A DNA stretch of 64,000 nucleotides, from the NCBI GenBank assembly GCA_965227035.1, contig OZ245724.1:3534001-3598000 (forward strand). Reading direction: 5' to 3'. This stretch comes from CBDDFQ01 sp965227035. GTDB lineage: Bacteria; Pseudomonadota; Gammaproteobacteria; Burkholderiales; Burkholderiaceae_C. The position numbers and the translations under genes are program-made. The notes under the pieces were generated by a model. That model was not told the origin of the DNA. It searched no databases and worked only from the letters and a program-made list of their open reading frames with translations. Below are positions 36,322 through 46,040 of the stretch, piece after piece. Each line of letters starts with the position of its first letter. The first letter of the stretch is position 1.

Positions 36322-38739
36322 TCAGTCGTAGCTGCTGAAGCGGCTGGGCGTCGTTATCTGATCGCGCAGCAACTGGTAACGAGGAACGTTTTCTTTGAGG
36401 GTTTTCAGCGGACTCGATCCTACGCTGGAGAAGCCGACGAATTCGAGCTGAAAAAGAATCCGTTTGTTCGCAGTCGTGACACTGCTTTGCAAACGTTCCA
36501 CCACGACGCGTCCGATCCAGCAGCATCCGTCGTACTCGAGTCCGACGATGGTGTCGACGAAACGGCTGTCCTTCATGCTGTAGTTGGCTCGGCCCACCGT
36601 GTAGAAGCGACCACCGCCCTGTCCCCTCCCAGGTCCGAGATCTTTACCCTTGTCTCCCCAGAGGTCGTTGAGAGGCCACTGCCAGCCGATATCGATCTGC
36701 TCGCTTTGTCCGCGTTGAAGGCGATACGCCGCGCTGATGGTCCGGTAGTTCGAAGGGCTGTAACGACCACCGATGGTCGAGCGAATAGAGCGCTCGGTTT
36801 TGGGATTGAACTGCACCGTCGAATCCAGCGCCCATTTCGGATTGAACGACAGAGAGCCGCCAACCAGAATGTCGCTGAACCGGTCGGACACTGTCGTTCC
36901 ACCGGGCAGGGTGACGAGCTGGTCTTCGAACCGAATGCGTTGTGCGACACCGACCTTCGCGAGCTCGGCGCCTGTGTCCACATCGAGGAAGCGGCTGGTC
37001 ACCCCCAGGGTCAGGAGGTTGTTGTCGGAGATACGGTCGTATCCGCCGTACGCGTTTTCGGTGTAGATGGCTGCGAAGTTGAAGTCGTTCGCTGCGGAAT
37101 CGTAGTTGGGCAGGAAGTTCTGATTCCGGAACGGCGTGTAGACGTAGAACGCCCGCGGCTCGAGAGTCTGCGTGACATCCTTTCCGAACCAGGTCGAGTT
37201 GCGCTCGAAAATGAGCCCGCCATCGAGACTGAGAGTGGGCACCGAGACGCTCGCCGATGTCGCACCGGTCGATAGCAGCGGCGCATCGAATTGATAACTG
37301 GCCGCATGGAACATCGCCTTCGGAGTGAAGAACCATCCGGGCGCCTGCCACGGACGGCTGATCTGCGCGTTCAGCATCGAACGTTCGGCGTTGGGCTGAT
37401 TGGTGAGGAAGCGATCGGCGTGAAATTTCGTGTAGTCGCCATTCACCGAGTAATCGAGGCCGCCGACGTTGTAGCGCGAATAGTTCGCGACGAGTTGCGG
37501 CAGGCGATCGTACGGGGGAACGATGACCGAATTGACGTCCTGCAGTGTCTGGTATTTGAGGGCACGCGCCGTGAACCCCAGATCGCCATAACCCCACGAT
37601 ACCGAACCGTCCTGCGCGAGCAGGCGCTGCGTGAGGGTGTTCGAGCTGCGCGGAAAATCGCGCCAGTAGTTGTCGTCGCTGACGCGGTTCAGGTTCAGGT
37701 ATGTCGCAACCGCCGGCACCGAATCCCAACCGGTCGATACGGTTCCCGTGTGAAGCGCGGTATAGCTCCACCGGTCCCGATCGCGCAGCTTGTCGGAAGG
37801 CAGATAGTTGAGACCCAACTGGCCTTTGTAGTTGCTTTCCAGATACCTGAAATCTCCGCCCAGGTTCACCCCACGCTTGGAAATGACCGTGGGTGAAAAA
37901 GTTGCGTCGCGATTGGGCGCGAGGTTGAAGTAGTAGGGCTGCGTAATCTGCAAACCGCTGACGCTGTCGATGCCGATCGTCGGCGGCAGCAAACCGGATT
38001 TGCGTTTCTCGCTCAGAGGAAAACTGATGGACGGCAACGGCGGCGTCGAAACGCCCTTGAAGGTCAGGACCGCGTTTTCCGCAATCCCGACTTCCTCGTC
38101 GTTGTCGAGCTTGATCGTCGTCGCCTTGATGACCCAAGCAGGCAGCCAGCTCGACTCGTCGAACATGGTGCAGGTCGTGTAGGTCGCGTTGTGAACGATG
38201 GAACGCTTGTCGTCGATGAACTCGATTCGATCTGCGTTGCCGTGCGCGCCGGTACGAAGGAAGGTGTACGAGGTGTCGGTGAAAAATCCCTCGAACGCGT
38301 CCAGCCTGAGTTGCAGCTCGGTGCCGCTGTAGGTATTTCCCGCGCGATTGATGAATACATTGCCCTTGGCCTTGGCCTGATCGTCCGGCTGGTAGTAGTC
38401 GATCCGGTCGGCGCGCAGCACCGTGTCTCCCTTTCGGATCTCGGCGTGCCCGTCGAGTGTGGTTTCCAAATCGGTACGACCGGATATGCGATCGCCGTAG
38501 ACGAAGCTGGGAAGTTGCGGGCGCACGCTGTCGGGAATCGTTTCGCTGAGCATTCGGGTGGGCTTGAGGCGCACCACCGAGTCGACGGGAGCGGATGAAG
38601 CCGACGCTGGAGCGGAAGCAGGGGCCGGACTTTGAGGTGCAGCTGGCGCCGTCTGGGCTTGCGAGGCGCCCGCGATGACGAGCGTCGAAACCAGCAATGC
38701 CAATGGCTTGAGGTCGAACGAAAAATCGGGACGGGTCAT
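36322..38739 (-). CDS. lptD: LPS-assembly outer-membrane protein LptD
   Basis: An 805-residue protein. From the ATG at 38739 it has a signal peptide (PLALLVSTLVIAGASQAQ), then a Pro/Ala/Ser-rich spacer. An OstA/LptA-like periplasmic domain follows (LDGHAEIRKGDTVLRADRIDYY), then the large beta-barrel ending VGLEYDGCCWIGRVV. LptD with LptE inserts LPS into the outer leaflet. The central Cys (TYTTCTMF) and the C-terminal Cys-Cys pair are kept, but the N-terminal Cys of the E. coli disulfide network is missing. An in-frame ATG at 38808 would add 23 residues and overlap the divergent amgK start, so 38739 is preferred. Confidence 0.94.
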   Translation of the reverse strand: MTRPDFSFDLKPLALLVSTLVIAGASQAQTAPAAPQSPAPASAPASASSAPVDSVVRLKPTRMLSETIPDSVRPQLPSFVYGDRISGRTDLETTLDGHAEIRKGDTVLRADRIDYYQPDDQAKAKGNVFINRAGNTYSGTELQLRLDAFEGFFTDTSYTFLRTGAHGNADRIEFIDDKRSIVHNATYTTCTMFDESSWLPAWVIKATTIKLDNDEEVGIAENAVLTFKGVSTPPLPSISFPLSEKRKSGLLPPTIGIDSVSGLQITQPYYFNLAPNRDATFSPTVISKRGVNLGGDFRYLESNYKGQLGLNYLPSDKLRDRDRWSYTALHTGTVSTGWDSVPAVATYLNLNRVSDDNYWRDFPRSSNTLTQRLLAQDGSVSWGYGDLGFTARALKYQTLQDVNSVIVPPYDRLPQLVANYSRYNVGGLDYSVNGDYTKFHADRFLTNQPNAERSMLNAQISRPWQAPGWFFTPKAMFHAASYQFDAPLLSTGATSASVSVPTLSLDGGLIFERNSTWFGKDVTQTLEPRAFYVYTPFRNQNFLPNYDSAANDFNFAAIYTENAYGGYDRISDNNLLTLGVTSRFLDVDTGAELAKVGVAQRIRFEDQLVTLPGGTTVSDRFSDILVGGSLSFNPKWALDSTVQFNPKTERSIRSTIGGRYSPSNYRTISAAYRLQRGQSEQIDIGWQWPLNDLWGDKGKDLGPGRGQGGGRFYTVGRANYSMKDSRFVDTIVGLEYDGCCWIGRVVVERLQSSVTTANKRILFQLEFVGFSSVGSSPLKTLKENVPRYQLLRDQITTPSRFSSYD

Positions 38740-38806
38740 TTGCAGGTGGAGTTCCGGGCTTCGGGTTCCGGTTGTCGGGGCTTCAGATTTGTAGAATGGA
38801 TTATCC

Positions 38807-39928
38807 ATGAGCCACCCCCCCATTCCAGCCGCCGAGCCGACCTCGGGCCAATCTTCTTTCGCCGCCCCTGTAACCTGGGCCGATGCTGCCCGAAAACAAC
38901 GTTTCGACGCTTGGCTAGGCTCCGTCGCATCCGAGCACGCTCTGGACACGTCCACCGTTCGCATCGCTTCGGCAGACGCCAGTTTCAGGCGTTATTTGCG
39001 TGTCGATTCGCCGAAATCGCCCACAGGCAGCCTGATCGTGATGGATGCGCCTCCCGACAAGGAAGACTGCAAGCCCTTCGTGCATGTGGCGCGGCTGATG
39101 ACCGACGCGAAAATCAATGGCCCGGTGGTTCACGCCTGGAACGAGGCCGACGGATTCATGCTGCTGTCCGATCTTGGCCGCCGAACCATGATGGATGGGC
39201 TCGACAAAGAGAGCGGGCCGCCCAACCTGGATCGATTTCTCGAAGCGGTCGACATCCTCGTCGAATGGCAGCTTTCGTCGAAAGAAGGCGTGCTGCCGAA
39301 CTACGACGAGGCGCTCCTCAAGCGGGAGTTGTCGCTCTTTCCAGACTGGTATGTCGCCAAACACAAGGGCGTCACGCTCGACGAAAAATCGCAGTCGCAA
39401 ATGAACGCCGCATTCGAGCTGATCGTGAAGCGCAATCTGTCGGTGGCCAAGGTGTTCGTGCACCGCGACTTCATGCCGCGCAACCTGATGCTTCCGTTGC
39501 CCGAGGTACCGCAACGAGGCATGGGCGTTCTCGATTTCCAGGACGCTGTCTACGGTCCTATTACCTATGACATCGCCAGCCTGATGCGCGACGCCTTCAT
39601 CTCGTGGGAAGAAGATTTCGTGCTCGACGTGACGGTGCGTTATTGGCAAAAGGCGCGCAAGGCGGGACTGCCGGTCGACGAAGACTTCGGCGCGTTCTAC
39701 CGCGAGGTGGAGTGGATGGGTCTGCAGCGACATCTGAAGGTAGCGGGAATTTTTGCGCGACTCACCCTGCGCGACGGCAAGCCGAAATACCTCGAAGACA
39801 CGCCGCGCTTCATTCAGTACATCCGCAGGACGACCGATCGTTATCGCGAACTCGGGCCGTTCCTCAAGGTGATCGACTCCATCGAAGGCACGACTGCCGC
39901 AGTCGGTTTCGCTTACGGCCGCATGTAA
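38807..39928 (+). CDS. amgK: N-acetylmuramate/N-acetylglucosamine 1-kinase
   Basis: A 373-residue aminoglycoside-phosphotransferase-fold kinase. It has SFRRYLRVDSP in the N-lobe, the catalytic loop VFVHRDFMPRNLML (Asp base and Mg-binding Asn) and the DFQDAVYGPITYDIASL metal-binding segment. AmgK phosphorylates anomeric MurNAc and GlcNAc as the first step of the MurU recycling pathway. It is divergent from lptD, its usual neighbour, and followed 3 nt later by rsmE. A TAGAAT element ends about 9 nt before the ATG, so the leader would be very short. murU is 16 kb away. Confidence 0.9.
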   Translation: MSHPPIPAAEPTSGQSSFAAPVTWADAARKQRFDAWLGSVASEHALDTSTVRIASADASFRRYLRVDSPKSPTGSLIVMDAPPDKEDCKPFVHVARLMTDAKINGPVVHAWNEADGFMLLSDLGRRTMMDGLDKESGPPNLDRFLEAVDILVEWQLSSKEGVLPNYDEALLKRELSLFPDWYVAKHKGVTLDEKSQSQMNAAFELIVKRNLSVAKVFVHRDFMPRNLMLPLPEVPQRGMGVLDFQDAVYGPITYDIASLMRDAFISWEEDFVLDVTVRYWQKARKAGLPVDEDFGAFYREVEWMGLQRHLKVAGIFARLTLRDGKPKYLEDTPRFIQYIRRTTDRYRELGPFLKVIDSIEGTTAAVGFAYGRM

Positions 39929-39931
39929 GCG

Positions 39932-40648
39932 ATGCCGCGAATCTATTGCCCGATCCCTCTCGAAAAATCCAGCGTGGTCGAACTGCCCGCAGGCGCCGCG
40001 CGTCATGTGCAGGTTCTTCGAATGCAACCCGGCGACATCGTCACGCTGTTCAGCGGTGAAGGCGGCGAATGGTCCGCCACGATCGATCGCATGGGGCGCA
40101 GCAATGTGAGCGTCGTCGTCGGCGAACATGATCCGGTCGAACGCGAAGCGGCGCGCCGGTTTCATCTCGCACTCGCCGTGCCTGCGAACGATCGCATGGA
40201 CTGGCTTGTCGAGAAAGCAACCGAGCTCGGAGCGGCTTCGATTCAACCTTTGATGACGTCGCACAGCGTGCTGCGTTTGAAAGGCGAACGTGCGGACAAG
40301 AAAATCGCTCACTGGGAAGCAGTCGCTGTCGCGGCGTGCGAGCAATGCGGACGCAATCGGGTGCCGATGATTTCGCCTGTGAAAGATCTGGACGACTGGC
40401 TAGCGTCGCTGCCCCAAACGCCCGAGGCCGATCATTCGCGAATTCTGCTGTCGGTGTCGGCCACTTCAAAATCTGCGCGCGACTTTTCTTCGACGACGCT
40501 CACTTTTCTGAGCGGCCCCGAAGGCGGCTTGAGTGCATCGGAAGAAGAATCGGCACGCGCTCGCGGGTTCGAGCATCTGAACCTGGGGCCGCGAGTCTTG
40601 CGCGCCGAGACGGCGCCGCTTGCAGCCATCGCGATGATGTCGGTCTGA
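39932..40648 (+). CDS. rsmE: 16S rRNA (uracil1498-N3)-methyltransferase
   Basis: A 238-residue SPOUT methyltransferase. The N-terminal PUA-like part (HVQVLRMQPGDIVTLFSGEG) is followed by a knotted AdoMet domain with KATELGAASIQPLMT, SGPEGGLSASEEE and LGPRVLRAETAPLAA, which are the RsmE signatures. It methylates U1498 of 16S rRNA. It starts 3 nt after the amgK stop, so the two are co-transcribed, although functionally unrelated. Confidence 0.95.
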   Translation: MPRIYCPIPLEKSSVVELPAGAARHVQVLRMQPGDIVTLFSGEGGEWSATIDRMGRSNVSVVVGEHDPVEREAARRFHLALAVPANDRMDWLVEKATELGAASIQPLMTSHSVLRLKGERADKKIAHWEAVAVAACEQCGRNRVPMISPVKDLDDWLASLPQTPEADHSRILLSVSATSKSARDFSSTTLTFLSGPEGGLSASEEESARARGFEHLNLGPRVLRAETAPLAAIAMMSV

Positions 40649-40684
40649 AACAAAATTAAAAACATAACGAGAAACCGAGGAAAC

Positions 40685-41857
40685 ATGAACCGCAATCTTT
40701 GGCTACTGGCAATCTGCCAAGGCTTGTTTCTCACCAACAACGTGGTGTTCATCGCGATCAACGGACTGGTCGGACTGAGCATGGCGCCACTCGGATGGAT
40801 GGCCACCTTGCCTGTCATGGGATACGTGGTGGGCGGTGCGCTATCCACTGGAGTCGTCGCCAGAACACAAAGACTCTGGGGTCGCCAGGGTTCATTCCAG
40901 TTAGGCCTTCTCGTGGCTATCGGATCGGCATTGCTGTGCGCCTGGGCTGCATACACCCACAACTTCTGGCTGCTATGCGCTGCCACTGTGATTGCCGGGT
41001 ACTACAACGCCAACGCGAACCTCTACCGCTTCGCTGCGGCCGAACTCGCCGGACCTCAAGCGCGTGAAAAGGCAGTCTCGCTGGTAATGGCCGGTGGGCT
41101 AATCGGTGCGATCGTCGGTCCCAATCTCGCGTCGATGACCCGCAACGTCATCGCGGTGCCATTTGTCGGTGCCTACATAGCGCTGGCGGCAATCGCCATG
41201 CTCTCGATGGTTCTGCTCAAGCTCATCGACTTTCCGCCGCCTCCCGCGAAAAAAGCGGTCTACGGTGGACGGCCGCTCTCGCAGATCATGAAGCAGCCTG
41301 CATTCATTACCGCTGCGCTCGCGGGATCTCTCGGCTATGGCGTGATGAGTCTGCTGATGTCGGCCACACCCATTGCCATGCAGCAATGCGGACTGCCGTT
41401 CTCCGATACGGCATTCGTTCTGGAATGGCATGTGATCGGCATGTTTGCGCCGGGATTTTTTACCGGTCACCTGATTCGCAAATTCGGCGTCTTGCCGATC
41501 ATGGGTGTCGGGGTGGTGCTGAATCTGGTGTGCGTGGCGGTCGCGCTTTCCGGGATCGATCTACACCAGTTCGTGATCGCGCTGTTCTGCCTTGGCGTGG
41601 GATGGAATTTCCTGTTCACCGGCAGCACCACCCTATCGTTGCAAACCTACACGCCGGAAGAGAAAGACCGCGCTCAGGGCGCCTTGAATTTCTTTGTGTT
41701 CCTCACGCTCGCGGCTGCTTCCTTCGCATCGGGTGTGCTCGTGACCACGAGTGGATGGAGTCTGCTGAACATGGGATCGATCGTTCCCATCCTGCTTGCC
41801 GCCATGTCGCTGCTATGGCTTCACATGAAGCTGCGAACGAATCGAGTACCGACCTGA
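40685..41857 (+). CDS. MFS transporter
   Basis: A 390-residue membrane protein with about 12 hydrophobic helices in two halves. The A-motif-like loop is weak (RTQRLWGRQGSFQLG) and a central cytoplasmic loop lies at about 190-205 (PPPPAKKAVYGGRPLSQI). The STTLSLQTYTPEEKDRAQG segment in the second half is common in uncharacterised MFS proteins of proteobacteria. Substrate is unknown. It begins 36 nt after rsmE (GAGG before the ATG) and converges with the hydrolase gene, leaving 10 nt between stops. Confidence 0.85.
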   Translation: MNRNLWLLAICQGLFLTNNVVFIAINGLVGLSMAPLGWMATLPVMGYVVGGALSTGVVARTQRLWGRQGSFQLGLLVAIGSALLCAWAAYTHNFWLLCAATVIAGYYNANANLYRFAAAELAGPQAREKAVSLVMAGGLIGAIVGPNLASMTRNVIAVPFVGAYIALAAIAMLSMVLLKLIDFPPPPAKKAVYGGRPLSQIMKQPAFITAALAGSLGYGVMSLLMSATPIAMQQCGLPFSDTAFVLEWHVIGMFAPGFFTGHLIRKFGVLPIMGVGVVLNLVCVAVALSGIDLHQFVIALFCLGVGWNFLFTGSTTLSLQTYTPEEKDRAQGALNFFVFLTLAAASFASGVLVTTSGWSLLNMGSIVPILLAAMSLLWLHMKLRTNRVPT

Positions 41858-41867
41858 AATCGGTTTG

Positions 41868-42773
41868 CTAGAAGCGCGAATCGAGCCACGACTTCAAGGC
41901 TTCGAGCGCGGGTGACGGATCGGGCTCATTGAAGAGTTCGTGATACGCGCCGTCGAATGCGATCGCGGTCACGACGCGCGGTGGCGCATCGGCAGCGAAA
42001 CGTCTACTGCCGTCCGGATCGACGAAGCGATCGTCACCTGCATACATGAGCAGCGTCGGTATGTGCCATGTTTTCGCCTGCGCGATAGTCGGCTCCCCCG
42101 CGCTCTCGATGAAGCGTGCAAGACGCGCGCTGATCCGATCGTGGCACAAGGGGTCGCCCATAAACTCGCGTCCAACTTCCGGATCGTGAGACAAAAATTT
42201 CGCATCGAGCCGATTCTTGAATCGGGTGTTGGGTGCGAACTTGTAGAAGGTGTCGATCAGGAACTTTTTGAACGGCGTGTTGCGCGTCTTGAGTGCAGGC
42301 GACGACAGCACCAGACCTTCGATTTCCGCGCCCTTCAATGACACGAATCGCGCGGCGATCAAACCTCCCATGCTGTGTCCCAGCAAGATCAGCGGCGTCG
42401 ACGCATTCATCTGCGCCCGCGTCGATTCGATCACGTCGAGCAGGTCGTGCAGCAAGCGTGTATCGGTGGGCAGTGCGCCCTTGCGCCCTCCCGATTCGCC
42501 GTGACCGTAAAGATCGAACGCGCGCGATGCAAAGCCCCAATCGCCCAGCTTTTCGGCCAGTGCCTCGAATCGTCCGGAGTGTTCTCCGAGTCCGTGAACG
42601 ATGAGCACGACGCCGCGAAGAACCACTTCTTCAGGAATGGGCCAATTGCGAATCGCGATGTTGTCGCCATCCATCGCGGTGAACACGGAAAGGATCGAAT
42701 TGCGCGACGGAAGTCGGGACATCCGTCCGGTGAGGATTTGCGAGTCGTGAGAGTCGTTTTGATCCATGCTCAT
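41868..42773 (-). CDS. Alpha/beta hydrolase, monoacylglycerol-lipase-like
   Basis: A 301-residue serine hydrolase. It has the oxyanion region VLIVHGLGEHSGRFE, DLYGHGESGG, the nucleophile elbow ILLGHSMGGLIAA, the acid in YAGDDRFVDP, and the His in DGAYHELFNEPD. The pattern HGLGEHSGRY...GHGxSxG is that of monoacylglycerol lipase/lysophospholipase-type enzymes. The start at 42773 overlaps the stop of the M20 peptidase gene (ATGA), so the two are coupled. An in-frame ATG at 42767 is also possible. The frame stays open far upstream but only antisense to the peptidase frame. Substrate is inferred only from family. Confidence 0.85.
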   Translation of the reverse strand: MSMDQNDSHDSQILTGRMSRLPSRNSILSVFTAMDGDNIAIRNWPIPEEVVLRGVVLIVHGLGEHSGRFEALAEKLGDWGFASRAFDLYGHGESGGRKGALPTDTRLLHDLLDVIESTRAQMNASTPLILLGHSMGGLIAARFVSLKGAEIEGLVLSSPALKTRNTPFKKFLIDTFYKFAPNTRFKNRLDAKFLSHDPEVGREFMGDPLCHDRISARLARFIESAGEPTIAQAKTWHIPTLLMYAGDDRFVDPDGSRRFAADAPPRVVTAIAFDGAYHELFNEPDPSPALEALKSWLDSRF

Positions 42774-44245
42774 TCGAAGTCGGCGATGACCATGGCTACT
42801 GCTGCGGTTAGTTTTTTCGCGTAGGGCACATGCAGGAATTCGTTCGGGCCGTGCGCGTTGCTCTTGGGACCGAGCACACCGCACACCATCATCTGCGCAG
42901 CAGGGAATCCCTCGCTCAGCATGTTCATCAGCGGAATGGTTCCGCCTTGTCCGATATATCCGCAAGGCGCGCCAAAGGTCGCCATCGATGCGCGATTCAG
43001 TGCCTTGTCGAACCAGGGCGCGAGCGTCGGCGCATTCCACCCGCTGGCACCTCCACCACCGTTGAACGTGACCTTCGCCTGATACGGCGCGTTGTCTTCG
43101 AGCAAAGTTTTTAATTCGCTCACTGCCTTCGACGCATCGACCAAAGGCGGCAGGCGTAAGGACAGTTTGAATGCGGTGTAGGGGCGCAGCACATTGCCGG
43201 CGTCGCGCATTTCCGGAAAGCCGTCTGCGCCGGTGACGCTGAGCGTCGGCTTCCACGTGCGATTGATCAGCGCCTCGACCGGATCGGTGGTGGTCGGCAA
43301 GGCGAACATGGTGGAGCCGCCGCAGTCGTAGTGCGCCCACGGGAATCGCTTGTAGAGTTCGTCGCCCAGAATCGCTGCGGTGGCGTGCGCCTGCTCCATG
43401 CGATCGGGCGGCACTTCGCAATGAAAGCTTGCGGGCAGCAAAGTGCCGGTGGCGCTGTCTTCGAGCCGGTCGAGCACGTTTCGGAGAATGCGAAAGCTCG
43501 AAGGCACCAAGCCGGATGCATCGCCGGAATGCACGCCTTCGGTAAGGATTTCGACCTTGAGCGTGCCGCCAGCCATGCCACGCAAACTTGTCGTGAGCCA
43601 CAGCTGGTCGTAGTTGCCGGCGCCGGAATCGAGACAGATCACGAGGCCGACGTCGCCCAGGCGTTTGCCCAGCGCATTCACATACGGCAGCAGGTCGTAC
43701 GAGCCCGACTCCTCGCAGCTTTCGATCAAACCCACGATTCGAGGATGCGGAGCGTTCTGCGCTTTCAGTACCTGCACTGCGGCAATGCTCGCGTAGACCG
43801 CGTAACCGTCGTCGGCACCGCCTCGTCCGTAGAGCTTTCCGTCTTCGTATTTGGGAGTCCAGGGGCCAAGATCGTTGCGCCAACCGGTGAACTCCGGCTG
43901 TTTGTCCAGATGGCCGTACATCAAAACTGTTTTGCTGGCGGTCGATCGATCGGCCGCGATCTCGAAGAAGATCACCGGAGTGCGTCCGGGAAGTCGAATG
44001 ATCTCGAGCGTGAGCCCCTCGATCTTTTGCGCCTCGACCCAGGCGGCAGCATTCTTCACCACGGTGTCGATGTAGCCGTGCTCGCTCCATTGCTTGTCGA
44101 ACGACGGCGACTTGGCGGGAATCTCGATGTACTGCTTGATCTGCCCGACGATGTCCTCATCCCATTTGGCAGTGACCTGCGCGAGCGCGGCAGCTGCATC
44201 GAGTTCGGATGAGGGAAGACTGTCGCGCGGAAGCGGGGCGTTCAT
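42770..44245 (-). CDS. M20-family metallopeptidase (dipeptidase)
   Basis: A 491-residue protein. The metal site is complete: VLMYGHLDKQPEF (His-x-Asp), GRGGADDGYAVYAS (bridging Asp), LIESCEESGSYDL (catalytic Glu and ligand) and VICLDSGAGN. A dimerisation domain at about 220-370 contains GVHSGDASGLVPSS. The pattern is that of the carnosinase/CNDP-like M20A dipeptidases, which hydrolyse dipeptides in the cytoplasm. No signal peptide is seen. It is the first gene of a two-gene operon with the alpha/beta hydrolase. Confidence 0.9.
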   Translation of the reverse strand: MNAPLPRDSLPSSELDAAAALAQVTAKWDEDIVGQIKQYIEIPAKSPSFDKQWSEHGYIDTVVKNAAAWVEAQKIEGLTLEIIRLPGRTPVIFFEIAADRSTASKTVLMYGHLDKQPEFTGWRNDLGPWTPKYEDGKLYGRGGADDGYAVYASIAAVQVLKAQNAPHPRIVGLIESCEESGSYDLLPYVNALGKRLGDVGLVICLDSGAGNYDQLWLTTSLRGMAGGTLKVEILTEGVHSGDASGLVPSSFRILRNVLDRLEDSATGTLLPASFHCEVPPDRMEQAHATAAILGDELYKRFPWAHYDCGGSTMFALPTTTDPVEALINRTWKPTLSVTGADGFPEMRDAGNVLRPYTAFKLSLRLPPLVDASKAVSELKTLLEDNAPYQAKVTFNGGGGASGWNAPTLAPWFDKALNRASMATFGAPCGYIGQGGTIPLMNMLSEGFPAAQMMVCGVLGPKSNAHGPNEFLHVPYAKKLTAAVAMVIADFE

Positions 44246-44290
44246 GAGTGACCTTTCGTCTACACGTTACATGTTAGCCGCCTGAGCCGA

Positions 44291-44872
44291 TCAGCGGCTA
44301 AAGCTGAACACAGCCGTACTGGCTAAAAGGTTAGGAAACGTTCGCACGACCTTGCCTTCGTGAAGGCCAAAACTTTCGGTGATCTTTAAACCATTCCGCG
44401 TTGCCAGAACACCGAAATCGTCGTGTGTGCCAACCCGGATGTTCGGCGTGTCGTACCACTGATAAGGCAGGCGCCGGGTGACAGGCATGCGGCCTGTCAG
44501 CACGCTCAGACGGTTGGGCCAATGCGCGAAATTCGGAAACGCGACGATCCCGCTGCGCCCGACACGCACGGTTTCGCGAAGCATGGTTTCGGTGTTGCGC
44601 AGATGCTGCAGGGTATCGATCTGCAGAACCACATCGAACGACGCGTCTTCGAAAATCGCGAGGCCGTCTTCCAAATTCAGCTGAATCACGTTCACGCCTC
44701 GTTGCGAGCAGGCGAGCACATTGGCATCGGCAATCTCGACCCCGTAGCCGGTGCAGCCACGATTCGTCTGCAGGAAATCGAGCATCGCGCCGTCGCCGCA
44801 GCCCAGATCGAGCACCCGCGACCCGTGCGGAACAAGCGCCGCAATCGCTTCTATCGTCAGGCGATCGCTCAC
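44291..44872 (-). CDS. metW: Methionine biosynthesis protein MetW
   Basis: A 193-residue class I methyltransferase-like protein. It has RVLDLGCGDGAMLDFLQ as the AdoMet motif, GVNVIQLNLEDGLAIF, and QIDTLQHLRNTETMLRE. MetW is found with MetX in many proteobacteria, where it is needed for or modulates homoserine acylation; its exact biochemistry is still debated. Here a GTG start overlaps the metX stop (GTGA), giving strict coupling. It would fall under the same SAM-II riboswitch control. Confidence 0.94.
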   Translation of the reverse strand: MSDRLTIEAIAALVPHGSRVLDLGCGDGAMLDFLQTNRGCTGYGVEIADANVLACSQRGVNVIQLNLEDGLAIFEDASFDVVLQIDTLQHLRNTETMLRETVRVGRSGIVAFPNFAHWPNRLSVLTGRMPVTRRLPYQWYDTPNIRVGTHDDFGVLATRNGLKITESFGLHEGKVVRTFPNLLASTAVFSFSR

Positions 44873-46035
44873 GCTCGCTCCTCCTTCACGACAGACGCAG
44901 CAATTCGATTGTCGAAATACGAACGCACGAGATTGAGATAGCGGCTGTCGTCCAGCAAGAACGCGTCGTGTCCATGTGGCGCGTCGATTTCCGCGTAGCT
45001 GACATCGCGCCGGTTATCGAGCAGCGCCTTCACGACCTCACGGCTTCGCGCAGGAGAAAAACGCCAGTCGGTCGAGAAGCTCACCAGCAGGAATTTGCAG
45101 GTCGCCGCTTCGAGCGCACGCGTCAGATTGCCGCCGAATTTGCTTGCCGGATCGAAGTAGTCGAGCGCACGCGTGATGAGCAGATAAGTGTTCGCGTCGA
45201 AGTACTCGCTGAACTTGTCTCCCTGATAACGCAGATAACTCTCGATCTGAAATTCAGCAGCCTGTGTCGAATATTGGTAGATCGCTTCGGCGTTGGGCGC
45301 GCCGTTGGCGGCAATCATCGAACGGCCGAACTTTTCGTTCATGACGTCGCCGCTCAGATACGTGATGTGCCCGACCATCCGCGCAATACGCAAGCCGCGC
45401 TTCGGAACGACGCCGTGCTCGTAGAAATGACCGCCATGAAAATCGGGGTCGGTCACGATGGCGCGCCTCGCCACCTCGTTGAAAGCGATGTTCTCGGCAT
45501 TGAGATTCGGCGCGCTCGCAATGACCACGGCGTGTCGCACGCGATCGGGGTATTGAAGCGTCCAGCTCAAGGCCTGCATGCCGCCGAGACTCCCGCCCAT
45601 CACGGCGGCAAGCGTCTGTATGCCTAGCCGATCGAGCAATCGAGCCTGCGCGTTCACCCAATCTTCCACGGTGAGCACAGGAAAATCGGCACCGTAAATC
45701 CTCCCGGTATCGGGGTTCACATGCATGGGCCCCGTCGATCCGAAACACGACCCCGGGTTGTTGACGCCGATGACGAAGAACTTGTCGGTATCGACCGATT
45801 TGCCCGGGCCGATCATGTTGTCCCACCAACCTTCGGATCGCTCCTTCCCTTCGTAATACCCCGCCAGATGATGCGACGCATTGAGGGCGTGGCAAACCAG
45901 CACTGCGTTCGACTTGTCGTCGTTCAGAGTGCCGTAGGTTTCGTAGGTGAGGTGGTATTCGCGCAAAGCCGAGCCGCCCGCCAAGGCAAGTGGCTCATCG
46001 AATTGCATCGACTGTGGTGTAACCGCAAAACTCAT
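44869..46035 (-). CDS. metX: Homoserine O-acyltransferase MetX
   Basis: A 388-residue alpha/beta-hydrolase-fold enzyme. It has YETYGTLNDDKSNAVLVCHAL, the nucleophile elbow AVMGGSLGGMQALSW, and the C-terminal His-Asp region YAEIDAPHGHDAFLLDD. It acylates homoserine with acetyl- or succinyl-CoA as the first committed step to methionine; acyl specificity cannot be told by eye. The ATG at 46035 lies only 5 nt after the T-run of a terminator hairpin, with no clear ribosome site outside that hairpin. Expression thus depends on antitermination or on opening of the upstream RNA. Confidence 0.95.
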   Translation of the reverse strand: MSFAVTPQSMQFDEPLALAGGSALREYHLTYETYGTLNDDKSNAVLVCHALNASHHLAGYYEGKERSEGWWDNMIGPGKSVDTDKFFVIGVNNPGSCFGSTGPMHVNPDTGRIYGADFPVLTVEDWVNAQARLLDRLGIQTLAAVMGGSLGGMQALSWTLQYPDRVRHAVVIASAPNLNAENIAFNEVARRAIVTDPDFHGGHFYEHGVVPKRGLRIARMVGHITYLSGDVMNEKFGRSMIAANGAPNAEAIYQYSTQAAEFQIESYLRYQGDKFSEYFDANTYLLITRALDYFDPASKFGGNLTRALEAATCKFLLVSFSTDWRFSPARSREVVKALLDNRRDVSYAEIDAPHGHDAFLLDDSRYLNLVRSYFDNRIAASVVKEERA

Positions 46036-46040
46036 GACGT

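Noticed and set aside
42774..44090. N-terminal extension of the alpha/beta hydrolase frame
   Set aside because: The open frame continues through the M20 peptidase gene in another phase. The peptide is Arg/His-rich with no homology, and the ATGA overlap fixes the start at 42773.
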